DNA of 64,000 nt from Streptomyces aculeolatus (GTDB taxonomy: Bacteria > Actinomycetota > Actinomycetes > Streptomycetales > Streptomycetaceae): positions 62,001-126,000 of the forward strand of contig NZ_JAINRD010000004.1 of assembly GCF_020400605.1 (NCBI RefSeq), read 5' to 3'. Positions 8,293-14,989 of this stretch are shown here, piece after piece (within the stretch, counting starts at the first letter, position 1; every line of letters starts with the position of its first letter). Under the pieces are notes generated by a model. That model was not told where the DNA came from, did not search any database, and saw nothing but the letters and a program-made list of their open reading frames with translations. A program made the translations under genes and the position numbers.

Positions 8293-8397
8293 ATGACGAA
8301 TCCTCAACTGAGCACCAAGTCGTCCTCCGCCGCGGGCCGAGTCCGCCACCCCACACTGTCGGCGCGCGACTGCGGGCGGCCGGGCCGCCCTCGGTAA
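8293..8397 (+). CDS. Possible 34-residue ORF before the adenylate-forming ligase
   Basis: The peptide starts MTNPQLSTKSSSAAGRVRHP and ends RPGRPR, 33 nt before the ligase start. Third positions are about 80 percent G/C, less than in the neighbours, and no good ribosome site precedes the ATG (an in-frame TTG at 8275 is preceded by AAGGAG at 8250). Just upstream is the inverted repeat GGCATA-N5-TATGCC (8267-8283). It could be a leader peptide, the degraded start of another gene, or chance. The rest of the 8169-8430 interval shows nothing clear. Confidence 0.2.
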   Translation: MTNPQLSTKSSSAAGRVRHPTLSARDCGRPGRPR

Positions 8398-8430
8398 CCG
8401 AACGTGACGCCGGTCTGGGTGGAGGGCATC

Positions 8431-9999
8431 GTGAGCCGGAATCCGAACCACAAGCGCGGCCTCTACCTGGGTACGGTGCCGGAGCGGGCCGCGGTGAAGC
8501 ACGGCGCCGCCCTGCTGACGCTCGACCACGACCTCGACGTCCTGCCCGAGGCCGGCCGCCGGCTGACGGTGGCCGAAGTGGCGGCGTTCGCGGCGGACCT
8601 GGCGAACCGGCTGGCGGCGGCGGGCGTACGGGCCGGGGCGCACGTCGTCGTCCACAAGCGGGCGAACTTCGACGCCTGGCTGCTCGCGACCGCCACCGCC
8701 CGCCTCGGCGCGATCCCCGTCATGCTCTCCCCCGCGCTGCCCGCGCCGACGGTCGCCGCCCTCCTCAGGCGCCTGCGCGGCCCGCACCGCCCCCACCTCC
8801 TCGTCGACGGCCCGAAGCTGGCCGAGCTGGCCGGCCTGCCGCTGGACGAGCTGACCTCGTCGGTGATCGGCGTGGCGGGCACCGGCCGCGGCGTGCCCTC
8901 GCTGGCCCGGCTCGCCGGGTCCCCGCCCGTACCGCCGGAGTTCCGGGGGCTGGACGAACCGGCGATGATCACGCACACCTCGGGCACCACGGGCGTACCG
9001 AAACTGGTCGTCCACACCCCGCGCACCATGCGCGCCCGGCTGCGCCCGCAACTCGCCCTGCTCGCACTGACGCGCCGGCGCGAGACGGTCGCCGTCAGCG
9101 TGCCGTTCGTGCACTCGCGGCTGTTCGCGGCGATGGCGCTGGTGCTGCGGAAAGGCATGCCGGCGGTCCTGATGGCCCACCACGACCCGGAGAGCGCCGC
9201 GAAGACCTTCCTGCGGAACCGGCCCGGCCTCGTCGAGGCGCTGCCCAACTCGTTCCTCGCGTGGGAGGGCCTGGCCGCGGACCCGCGCGAGCCCCTCGCG
9301 TCCGTGAAGTACTTCTCCTCCACGTTCGACGCCCTCCACCCGCGGACCGTACGCCGCCTCCTGGACGCCTCCCGCCGCCGCGCCCCGCGGTTCTTCCAGA
9401 TCTACGGCCAGTCCGAGGTCGGCCCCGCCGCGGGCCGCCCCTACTTCCGCCGCGACACCCGCGGCATGGACGGCCGCTGCGTCGGCTTCCCGCTGCCGGG
9501 CAGCGCCCGGATCCGGGTCGTCCCGCGGAACGGCCGGAAGGTGTCCGCCGCGAACCCGGGGTTCATCGAGGTCCGCTGGGACGGCATCGCCCGGACGTAC
9601 CACGGCGAACAGGACCGCTACGACGAGAACGTCCACGACGGCTGGTGGCGCACCGGCGACGTCGGCTACCGCACCCGCGCCGGCTGCCTGCACATGCTCG
9701 ACCGCGAGACCGACACCATCCCCGGCGTCGGCTCCAGCCTGGAGATCGAGGACACCGTCCTGGACCGGCTCGAGGAACTCGTCGAACTCGTCGTCGTCCA
9801 GGGCCCCGACGCCGAGCCGGTCCCCGTCCTGTGCACCCGCGGCGACGAGCCCCTCGTCCCCGCCCGCTGGCGGGCGGCCACCGCCGACTACCCGCAGCTC
9901 GGTGCGCCGGTCCACCTCCCGCTGGCCGAACTCCCCCGCACCGCGACCCTCAAGACCCGCCGCGTGGAACTGTCCCGCCTCCTCCACGACCGCCTCTGA
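8431..9999 (+). CDS. AMP-dependent synthetase/ligase (acyl-adenylate-forming enzyme)
   Basis: A 522-residue ANL-superfamily enzyme. The GTG at 8431 is preferred over a GTG at 8404 because GGAGGG lies 4 nt upstream of it. Motifs: P-loop-like THTSGTTGVPK (about 180-190), FQIYGQSEVGPAAGR (A5 region), WWRTGDVGYRT (A7, near 405), and LPRTATLKTRRVEL at the C-terminus with the catalytic-type lysine of A10. It activates a carboxylic acid as the adenylate. The VPFVHSRLFAAMALVL and YFSSTFDAL segments mark a Streptomyces subgroup often seen near secondary-metabolite genes, which is recollection without a search. There is no adjacent carrier protein or synthase, so the acid and acceptor are unknown. Confidence 0.85.
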   Translation: MSRNPNHKRGLYLGTVPERAAVKHGAALLTLDHDLDVLPEAGRRLTVAEVAAFAADLANRLAAAGVRAGAHVVVHKRANFDAWLLATATARLGAIPVMLSPALPAPTVAALLRRLRGPHRPHLLVDGPKLAELAGLPLDELTSSVIGVAGTGRGVPSLARLAGSPPVPPEFRGLDEPAMITHTSGTTGVPKLVVHTPRTMRARLRPQLALLALTRRRETVAVSVPFVHSRLFAAMALVLRKGMPAVLMAHHDPESAAKTFLRNRPGLVEALPNSFLAWEGLAADPREPLASVKYFSSTFDALHPRTVRRLLDASRRRAPRFFQIYGQSEVGPAAGRPYFRRDTRGMDGRCVGFPLPGSARIRVVPRNGRKVSAANPGFIEVRWDGIARTYHGEQDRYDENVHDGWWRTGDVGYRTRAGCLHMLDRETDTIPGVGSSLEIEDTVLDRLEELVELVVVQGPDAEPVPVLCTRGDEPLVPARWRAATADYPQLGAPVHLPLAELPRTATLKTRRVELSRLLHDRL

Positions 10000-10029
10000 C
10001 CCCCGCGGTCCCCTCTCCTCCCCGCGGTC

Positions 10030-10341
10030 TCATCCCTCCGGCAGGGTCCACTCGGGCCCGCCCGCGGCCGGCGCGGGACGCACCTCCCAGCCGGCGGCGT
10101 CCGCCTCCGGCTCCCAGTACGGCACGTCGCCCGCGTAGTAGAGGCCGTAGGCCCAGTACTCGGGCAGCTCGTGGCACATGAGGTCGGGATACGGCCCGAT
10201 CTCCATACCGCCGAACGCCCGGTTGATCCGGGCCACGGCCTCGGCCCGGGGGATGCCGATGCGCCGCACCAAGACGCCGGCGATGTCCCGGAAGAACCCG
10301 AGCATCCCGTCGTCGAGATCGGTCGTGAACTCTTCGGTCAT
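10030..10341 (-). CDS. Small hypothetical protein (103 aa)
   Basis: The ATG at 10339-10341 has GAGAGGA 4 nt upstream. The protein is acidic and has no signal peptide or membrane segment. Visible parts are MTEEFTTDLDDGMLGFFRDI, an amphipathic helix RRIGIPRAEAVARINRAFGG, and an aromatic stretch CHELPEYWAYGLYYAGDVPY followed by a tryptophan-rich tail. Codon use is typical of the genome. I do not recognise the family. Its size, acidity and isolated position would suit an immunity or contact-dependent accessory protein, but nothing shows that directly. Confidence 0.6.
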   Translation of the reverse strand: MTEEFTTDLDDGMLGFFRDIAGVLVRRIGIPRAEAVARINRAFGGMEIGPYPDLMCHELPEYWAYGLYYAGDVPYWEPEADAAGWEVRPAPAAGGPEWTLPEG

Positions 10342-10376
10342 GGTCCTCTCGCCGGTCGGTCGCCGAAGGCGACGGC

Positions 10377-10496
10377 CTACCAGACCAGTCCATCCAGATG
10401 GTTGTGGCCGGAAAGCAGGAGCGCGATGCGGCCCTGCGCCGCTTCGCGCATGTCGGGCAGGGGGCGGTGCGCGCAGAGCGCGAGCTCCACGTACAT
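10377..10496 (-). CDS. 39-residue ORF or gene remnant
   Basis: The peptide starts MYVELALCAHRPLPDMREAA and ends SGHNHLDGLVW, reading from the ATG at 10494-10496. More than 80 percent of third positions are G/C, so the frame looks coding, yet it has no convincing ribosome site and the coding-like signal begins just before the ATG. It lies 35 nt upstream of the 103-residue gene on the same strand. It may be the surviving 3' end of a larger gene or a true small gene. Confidence 0.35.
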   Translation of the reverse strand: MYVELALCAHRPLPDMREAAQGRIALLLSGHNHLDGLVW

Positions 10497-10586
10497 GTCC
10501 CAGCCCCGACCTGCTGAAGTGCCGCACTCACCACGGGTGGATGGCAGGCGTCCCGGGCCGTGAACTGCACCTGATCGGTGGCGGGT

Positions 10587-10724
10587 TCAGGTGACGGGTG
10601 GCAGGAACGGATCAACGGACGGCGGAGGAAGCCGGCTTCTGTGGACCGCCCTGCGCACGGTGCTGAACACCTGGTACGCGGCCAGGCAGAGCACCGCTAA
10701 GACGATCAGGTCGACCTCGGACAC
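10587..10724 (-). CDS. 45-residue single-span membrane protein with a TTA codon
   Basis: The reading frame starts at a GTG (10722-10724) with AAGGGGGGCGGAGG directly upstream. The peptide begins MSEVDLIVLAVLCLAAYQVF, a single hydrophobic helix (about residues 5-20), then a basic stretch STVRRAVHRSR and a Pro-rich tail ending FLPPVT. It includes a leucine TTA codon (minus strand, 10698-10700), a rare codon read by the bldA tRNA in Streptomyces. It is the first of three small frames in a row on this strand. No homologue is recognised. The 10725-10923 interval upstream shows nothing else. Confidence 0.45.
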   Translation of the reverse strand: MSEVDLIVLAVLCLAAYQVFSTVRRAVHRSRLPPPSVDPFLPPVT

Positions 10725-10923
10725 CCTCCGCCCCCCTTTTCCGACCCGCCCCGCCCCCGCGCACCGGCCCCGGCCCCGAGGGCTGCGTCCCGGCCATCAT
10801 CCCGGCGCCGCGCCACGGCCGTCCAGGGGCCCGGAACCTCGACTCGCCACCGCTGGATTTCCTTGCGCCGGACACCCCGCCCGTTTGCTGACCGCCGCGC
10901 GGCCCGCGTACGGCTCATCCGCC

Positions 10924-11757
10924 TCACCGGAACGACCGGAGCAGGTCCTCCGTGTACGCCGTCAGGCGCTCGGCGTCCTCGGGGCGGAGCGTCCTGAGGG
11001 ACGGATCGACGTGCCTGCCCCTGTCGACGGCCGTGTGCGCATCGGGGGGCGGCTGGTCGATCCAGTCGACGATCGGTCGGACTGATTCGGCCACGGGGCG
11101 GGCGAAGTACCGGGCGAGGAGCCTGAGGGAGCCGCGGACCAGAGGGATGTCGTGGCTGTCGATGCCGCTGCGGGTGAAGCCGGGGTGGTAGGCGACGTAG
11201 CGCGTCCTGGTCGCGGCGCCGACCGCGAAGGCGACGCCGAGCAGGTCGTTGGCTCGGCCGGCCTGGAGTTGGGCGCGTACGGGGCCGTAGCGCCGGATCA
11301 TCTGGGGGTCGTCCCAGTGGATTCTGCCCGCGGTGTTGCCGACGCCGGCGACGTTGACGATGACGGGCGCGGGGGCCAGGTCGAGGAGCGGGAGCAGGCG
11401 GTGGCTGAGCAGGTAGCGGCTCAGGTAGTAGAGGGCGAAGGTGGACTCCAGGCCGTCGGCCGTCTCCTTCCGCCTGCGGCTGACCCGGTTGGCGAAGAGG
11501 GCAAGCGCGTCGACCGCCTCGTACTCCGCCGCGATGCCGGCGACGACTCGCTCGACCTCCGCGATCGAGGACAGGTCCGCGCACACGAAGCGCAAGTGCC
11601 GCTCGCCGGCCTGCCCGAGCAGGGCGCGTCCCTTGTCCTCGCTGCTGCCGATGACGGTGACGCGGTCGCCGCGGGCGAGCCGTTCCAGGGCGACCGCGCG
11701 GCCCATGCCGTCGGTACCGCCGCTGATGATCACGGTCTTCTTCGGTGTGCCCGGCAC
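10924..11757 (-). CDS. Short-chain dehydrogenase/reductase-like protein with a degenerate active site
   Basis: A 277-residue protein from a GTG at 11755-11757. The NAD(P)-binding motif SGGTDGMGRA (TGxxxGxG class) lies at residues 12-21, followed by CADLSS and an NVAG strand motif. The usual Tyr-x-x-x-Lys dyad cannot be found: where YxxSK is expected the sequence reads LQAGRANDLLG, and the catalytic Ser position after NVAG is glycine. It may therefore bind a dinucleotide without normal SDR chemistry, or use another residue. It is divergent from an HxlR-family regulator with a 74-nt gap, a common regulator/oxidoreductase pairing. Confidence 0.8.
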   Translation of the reverse strand: MPGTPKKTVIISGGTDGMGRAVALERLARGDRVTVIGSSEDKGRALLGQAGERHLRFVCADLSSIAEVERVVAGIAAEYEAVDALALFANRVSRRRKETADGLESTFALYYLSRYLLSHRLLPLLDLAPAPVIVNVAGVGNTAGRIHWDDPQMIRRYGPVRAQLQAGRANDLLGVAFAVGAATRTRYVAYHPGFTRSGIDSHDIPLVRGSLRLLARYFARPVAESVRPIVDWIDQPPPDAHTAVDRGRHVDPSLRTLRPEDAERLTAYTEDLLRSFR

Positions 11758-11831
11758 GGCCTGCTCCCTAGGATCGGCATCGACCGACCCATCGTGAACG
11801 GCAGCGCCACAGGCGGAAAGAAGGCAGTTTG

Positions 11832-12251
11832 ATGTCCGGTACGCACACGGATGTGCCCTCGGTGCTCGCCCATGAGCTGCCCCGACCGGTGCCGGCCGAC
11901 GAACTCGCCGCGTGCCCGGTCGGGGACGTGCTCCGGCGCGTGGGCGACAAGTGGAGCATGCTGCTGGTGATCCTGCTCGGCGGCCGTCCCCACCGGTACA
12001 ACGAGTTGCACCGCGCTGTCGAGGGCATCAGTCAGCGCATGCTGACGCGCACGCTGCGCACCCTGGAATCCGACGGTCTGGTGCGTCGCCAGGTCCATCC
12101 CACGGTGCCGCCCAGCGTGGAGTACAGCCTGACCCCGCTGGGGCGAAGCCTGCTGGAGCCGGTCTCGGCGCTGGCCGACTGGGCCGTACGGCACGAGGAA
12201 GAGATCAGCGGGGCCCGGGCCCGCCATGCCGCCGCACGGGACACCCCGTGA
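11832..12251 (+). CDS. HxlR-family transcriptional regulator
   Basis: A 139-residue winged-helix protein from ATG 11832 (an in-frame TTG is adjacent, but the ATG has AAGG at a better distance). The HxlR signature is complete: CPVGDVLRRVGDKWSMLLVILLGGRPHRYNELHRAVEGISQRMLTRTLRTLESDGLVRRQVHPTVPP-type helix, turn and wing, then VEYSLTPLGRSLLEPVSAL. The conserved N-terminal cysteine (residue 29 in AACPVGD) is the one that senses redox or electrophiles in several relatives. It probably controls the divergent SDR-like gene. Confidence 0.9.
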   Translation: MSGTHTDVPSVLAHELPRPVPADELAACPVGDVLRRVGDKWSMLLVILLGGRPHRYNELHRAVEGISQRMLTRTLRTLESDGLVRRQVHPTVPPSVEYSLTPLGRSLLEPVSALADWAVRHEEEISGARARHAAARDTP

Positions 12252-12369
12252 CGCCGGCCGTCGCCGAGGTGCCGGCAAACGAACTCCAGCCCCCGTCCGG
12301 CGCCCGAACGCCGACGGGGGAGCGGGAGGAATCTCCTGGTCGAAACGATCCTTCGGGGGAGGACCTGGG

Positions 12370-12443
12370 TGGGGCGGGTGGGACTCGAACCCACGGCCGA
12401 CGGATTATGAGTCCGTTGCTCTAACCGGCTGAGCTACCGCCCC
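12370..12443 (-). tRNA. tRNA with CAU anticodon (elongator Met, or Ile2)
   Basis: A 74-nt cloverleaf: acceptor GGGGCGG/CCGCCCC, D-arm GCTCAGCCGGTTAGAGC, anticodon arm ACGGA-CTCATAA-TCCGT, T-arm GTGGG-TTCGAGT-CCCAC, and discriminator A. No CCA is encoded. The CAU loop cannot distinguish elongator methionine tRNA from lysidine-modified isoleucine tRNA by eye. Confidence 0.95.
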
Positions 12444-12627
12444 GTACGGCGCGTCACGTACAGATGTGCGCGCCGTCTGCCGCAGCATAGCCGCTCATAC
12501 GATCTGTCGCCCGGAGACCCCGTCGCCAGGGAGGGCCCGGGCGGCTGCGCATGTCCGGAAGGACGCGGGTGGACCGCTTCCGGTTCCGGGGGCGGAGGAG
12601 CTGGGAGGGTCGCGCGGGCAGAAAGGG

Positions 12628-12653
12628 GCGAAGGCCCCGTTCGGGGCCTTCGC
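12628..12653 (-). terminator. Terminator hairpin after tRNA-Asn
   Basis: A perfect 11-bp stem, GCGAAGGCCCC with GGGGCCTTCGC, and a GTTC tetraloop lie 7 nt past the 3' end of the tRNA. Confidence 0.8.
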
Positions 12654-12660
12654 ATACCTG

Positions 12661-12733
12661 CTCCCCCGACTGGACTCGAACCAGTAACCTGCCGGTTAAC
12701 AGCCGGCTGCTCTGCCGATTGAGCTACGGAGGA
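12661..12733 (-). tRNA. tRNA-Asn (GUU)
   Basis: A 73-nt cloverleaf: acceptor TCCTCCG/CGGGGGA (one G-U pair), D-arm GCTCAATCGGCAGAGC, anticodon arm CCGGC-TGTTAAC-GCCGG type loop with GTT, T-arm ACTGG-TTCGAGT-CCAGT, and discriminator G. No CCA is encoded. Confidence 0.96.
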
Positions 12734-12915
12734 CTGCTCCGCACGGAGGCCCTTCCCGCTCCCGGGGGGCGCTCCTGTGCTGCTCGCAATACATTAGCGC
12801 ATGGCTGGGTCCGCTCCGAAATCGGTATTCACCCTTCCCCCTCTTCCGGGTACGCGTACCGGTGACAGCAGGGCGGAACAGCCCAGTCGAGGCAGTCCGA
12901 AGGAAGGTGGAGACC

Positions 12916-13239
12916 ATGCGGTACCGGGTGAGCTTCGTTGCGGGGATCGCCGTCGGGTACGTCCTGGGCAGTAGGGCCGGACGCGAGCGCTACGAGCAGT
13001 TGCGGAAGGCCGCGCAGCAGTTCAGCGAGTCCCCCGCGGTGCGCAACGCCGCCGAGGCCGCCGCGCTGACCAGCCGGGACGCCGTGACCAAGGCGGCGAG
13101 TTCGCTCTCCACGAAGTTCGCGGACGTGGTGCCGGAGAACGTCGCCGCGCGCGTCCACTTCCTCCACGGGAACGGGCACGCGAACGGCAGCCGCGGCCGG
13201 CGCGACGAGCCCGACGACTGGGGTACGACGAACACCTGA
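12916..13239 (+). CDS. Small YtxH-like membrane-anchored protein
   Basis: A 107-residue protein; the ATG at 12916 follows AAGGAAGGTGGAGACC. The N-terminal helix RYRVSFVAGIAVGYVLGSRA (residues 2-21) is Gly-rich and followed by GRERYEQLRKAAQQF, the signature of the YtxH-like group common in actinomycetes. The rest is an alanine-rich amphipathic helix and a basic/acidic hydrophilic tail. The family is thought to be envelope-associated and stress-related, and its molecular role is unknown. It is transcribed away from the tRNA genes. Confidence 0.7.
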   Translation: MRYRVSFVAGIAVGYVLGSRAGRERYEQLRKAAQQFSESPAVRNAAEAAALTSRDAVTKAASSLSTKFADVVPENVAARVHFLHGNGHANGSRGRRDEPDDWGTTNT

Positions 13240-13247
13240 CCCCGGCC

Positions 13248-13289
13248 CGGCCGCGGGGCGCGCACCGGTTCGAGGCGCCCCCGCGGCCG
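13248..13289. terminator. Hairpin terminator between the YtxH-like gene and the FGGY kinase gene
   Basis: Arms CGGCCGCGGGGCGC and GCGCCCCCGCGGCCG pair over 14 bp with one bulged base and a 13-nt loop, starting 9 nt after the stop. Confidence 0.6.
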
Positions 13290-13369
13290 GCGGGCCGGTT
13301 CCGGTCAGTCCCCTGGCCGAAACCCCGCCGGTGCCCGGATGGCCCTTCCGATAGGGCATCATCTGCGGC

Positions 13370-14980
13370 ATGGGGATAGTCGCCGGTCTGGACAGCTCGC
13401 CTGAAGGCACCAACATCGTCGTCTGCGACGCCGACACCGGCGCGGTACTCAAGCAGGGCTACGCCCCGCACCCGGTGTCCGACTCCGTCGACGAGGCGGC
13501 GGCGGCGTACGAGGCCGACCCGCAGACGTGGCTCCTCTCGCTCGGCGAGGCCGCGGACGGCGGCGTACTGGAGGGCGTGCAGGCCATCGGGGTCGCCGCG
13601 CAGCAGCACGCCGTCATCCCGCTGGACGCCGCGGGCGCGCCCGTACGGCACGCGCTCACCGGCAACGACAAGCGGGCCCAGGGCGCCGCCGCCGACCTCG
13701 CCGGCGAGTTCGGCGGCCGGGCGGCGTGGGCGGAGGCCGTCGGCGCGGTGCCGGACGCCAAGCTGCCCGTCACCAAGCTGCGCCGGCTCGCCGCCACCGA
13801 GCCCGACCACGCCAAGCGCACCGCGCAGCTGATGACCCCGCACGACTGGCTGGTCTGGCAGCTGCTGGGCAAGCCGGCCCGCCGCACCACCGACCGCGGC
13901 TCCGCCTCCACCACCGGCTACTGGTCCGCGCACACCGGCGAGTGGCGCCGCGACCTCGTCGAGCTGGCCCTCGGCCACGAGGCGGGCCTGCCGGAGGTCC
14001 TCGGCCCCGCCGACGCCGCCGGCCGCACCCCCGAGGGCCTGCTGATCTCCGCCGGTACCGGCGAGACCATGGCCGCCGTCTTCGGCCTCGGCCTCGGCGC
14101 CGGCGACGCGGTCGTCACCCTCGGCGCCTCCGGCGCGGTCTACGCCGTCCACGACGCGGCACTGCCCGACACCGGCGGCACCATCACCGCGCTCGCCGAC
14201 GCCACCGGCATGCACCTGCCCGTCGTCCACACCCTCAACGCCGTCCGCGCCCTGCGCGGCGCCGCCGAGTTGCTGGGCCTGGCGCCGACCGACCTGGAGC
14301 GGCTCTCCGAGCTGGCGCTCACCTCCACGCCGGGCGCCCACGGGCTCGTACTCCTGCCGTACCTCGACGGCGAGCGCACCCCGAGCCTCCCCCAGTCCGC
14401 CGGCTCCCTGCACGGTCTGCGCCGCGAGAGCATGCGGCCGGAACACCTGGCGCGCGCGGCCTTCGAGGGCATGCTGTGCGGCCTCGCGGACGCCCTGGAA
14501 GTGCTGCGCGCCCGGGGCGTGTCCGTACGCCGCGTCTTCCTCCTCGGCGCCGCGGCCGGCCTCCCCGCGGTGCAGGCGCTGGCGCCCGCCGTCCTCCAGG
14601 CGCAGGTCGTGGTCCCGGCGTCCGCCGACTACGCGGCCCTCGGCGCCGCCCGGCAGGCGGCGTGGGCGCTGGGCGTCGCGGAGGGCAGGCTCGGCGCGGA
14701 GGCGCCGCCGGTGTGGGAGACGGGGCCGCACGAGACGTTCGAGGCGGACGAGGACCTGGCGCTGGGCCAGGCGGTGCGGCAGCAGTACGCGGCGGTGCGG
14801 GAGTCGGTGTACCCGGGAGCGCTGGGGCTCGCAGCCGGCACGGCGGGGCCTGCGGCCGGCGCGGCGGGTGCGGCGGCGGCCGGGGGCCCGGCTGGTGCGG
14901 CGGCCGGTGGGGAAGCGGCGACCAGGCCGGAGGAGCAGGGGCAGGGGCACGTGGCGGGGCAGGAAGTCGCGCAGAGCTGA
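13370..14980 (+). CDS. FGGY-family carbohydrate kinase, xylulokinase-like
   Basis: A 536-residue actin-fold sugar kinase. It begins MGIVAGLDSSPEGTNIVVCD (phosphate-1 motif), has QAIGVAAQQHAVIPLD (catalytic-region strand with substrate contacts), TPHDWLVWQLLG, RGSASTTGYW, a nucleotide-binding VVTLGASGAVYAV, and the adenosine motif VFLLGAAAGLPAVQALAPAVL. It resembles XylB most, but no xylose isomerase is nearby, so the sugar is uncertain. The final 60 residues are low-complexity Ala/Gly/Pro, an extra tail not needed for the fold. It converges on the phosphoesterase gene with only 9 nt between the stops. Confidence 0.8.
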   Translation: MGIVAGLDSSPEGTNIVVCDADTGAVLKQGYAPHPVSDSVDEAAAAYEADPQTWLLSLGEAADGGVLEGVQAIGVAAQQHAVIPLDAAGAPVRHALTGNDKRAQGAAADLAGEFGGRAAWAEAVGAVPDAKLPVTKLRRLAATEPDHAKRTAQLMTPHDWLVWQLLGKPARRTTDRGSASTTGYWSAHTGEWRRDLVELALGHEAGLPEVLGPADAAGRTPEGLLISAGTGETMAAVFGLGLGAGDAVVTLGASGAVYAVHDAALPDTGGTITALADATGMHLPVVHTLNAVRALRGAAELLGLAPTDLERLSELALTSTPGAHGLVLLPYLDGERTPSLPQSAGSLHGLRRESMRPEHLARAAFEGMLCGLADALEVLRARGVSVRRVFLLGAAAGLPAVQALAPAVLQAQVVVPASADYAALGAARQAAWALGVAEGRLGAEAPPVWETGPHETFEADEDLALGQAVRQQYAAVRESVYPGALGLAAGTAGPAAGAAGAAAAGGPAGAAAGGEAATRPEEQGQGHVAGQEVAQS

Positions 14981-14989
14981 GCCGCCCCG

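Noticed and set aside
8402..8410. GTG at 8404 as the ligase start
   Set aside because: No ribosome site precedes it, whereas the GTG at 8431 has GGAGGG at proper distance.
12370..12733. tRNA genes as integration sites for a mobile island
   Set aside because: Both tRNAs are whole, and no integrase, duplicated tRNA end or composition shift is present nearby.
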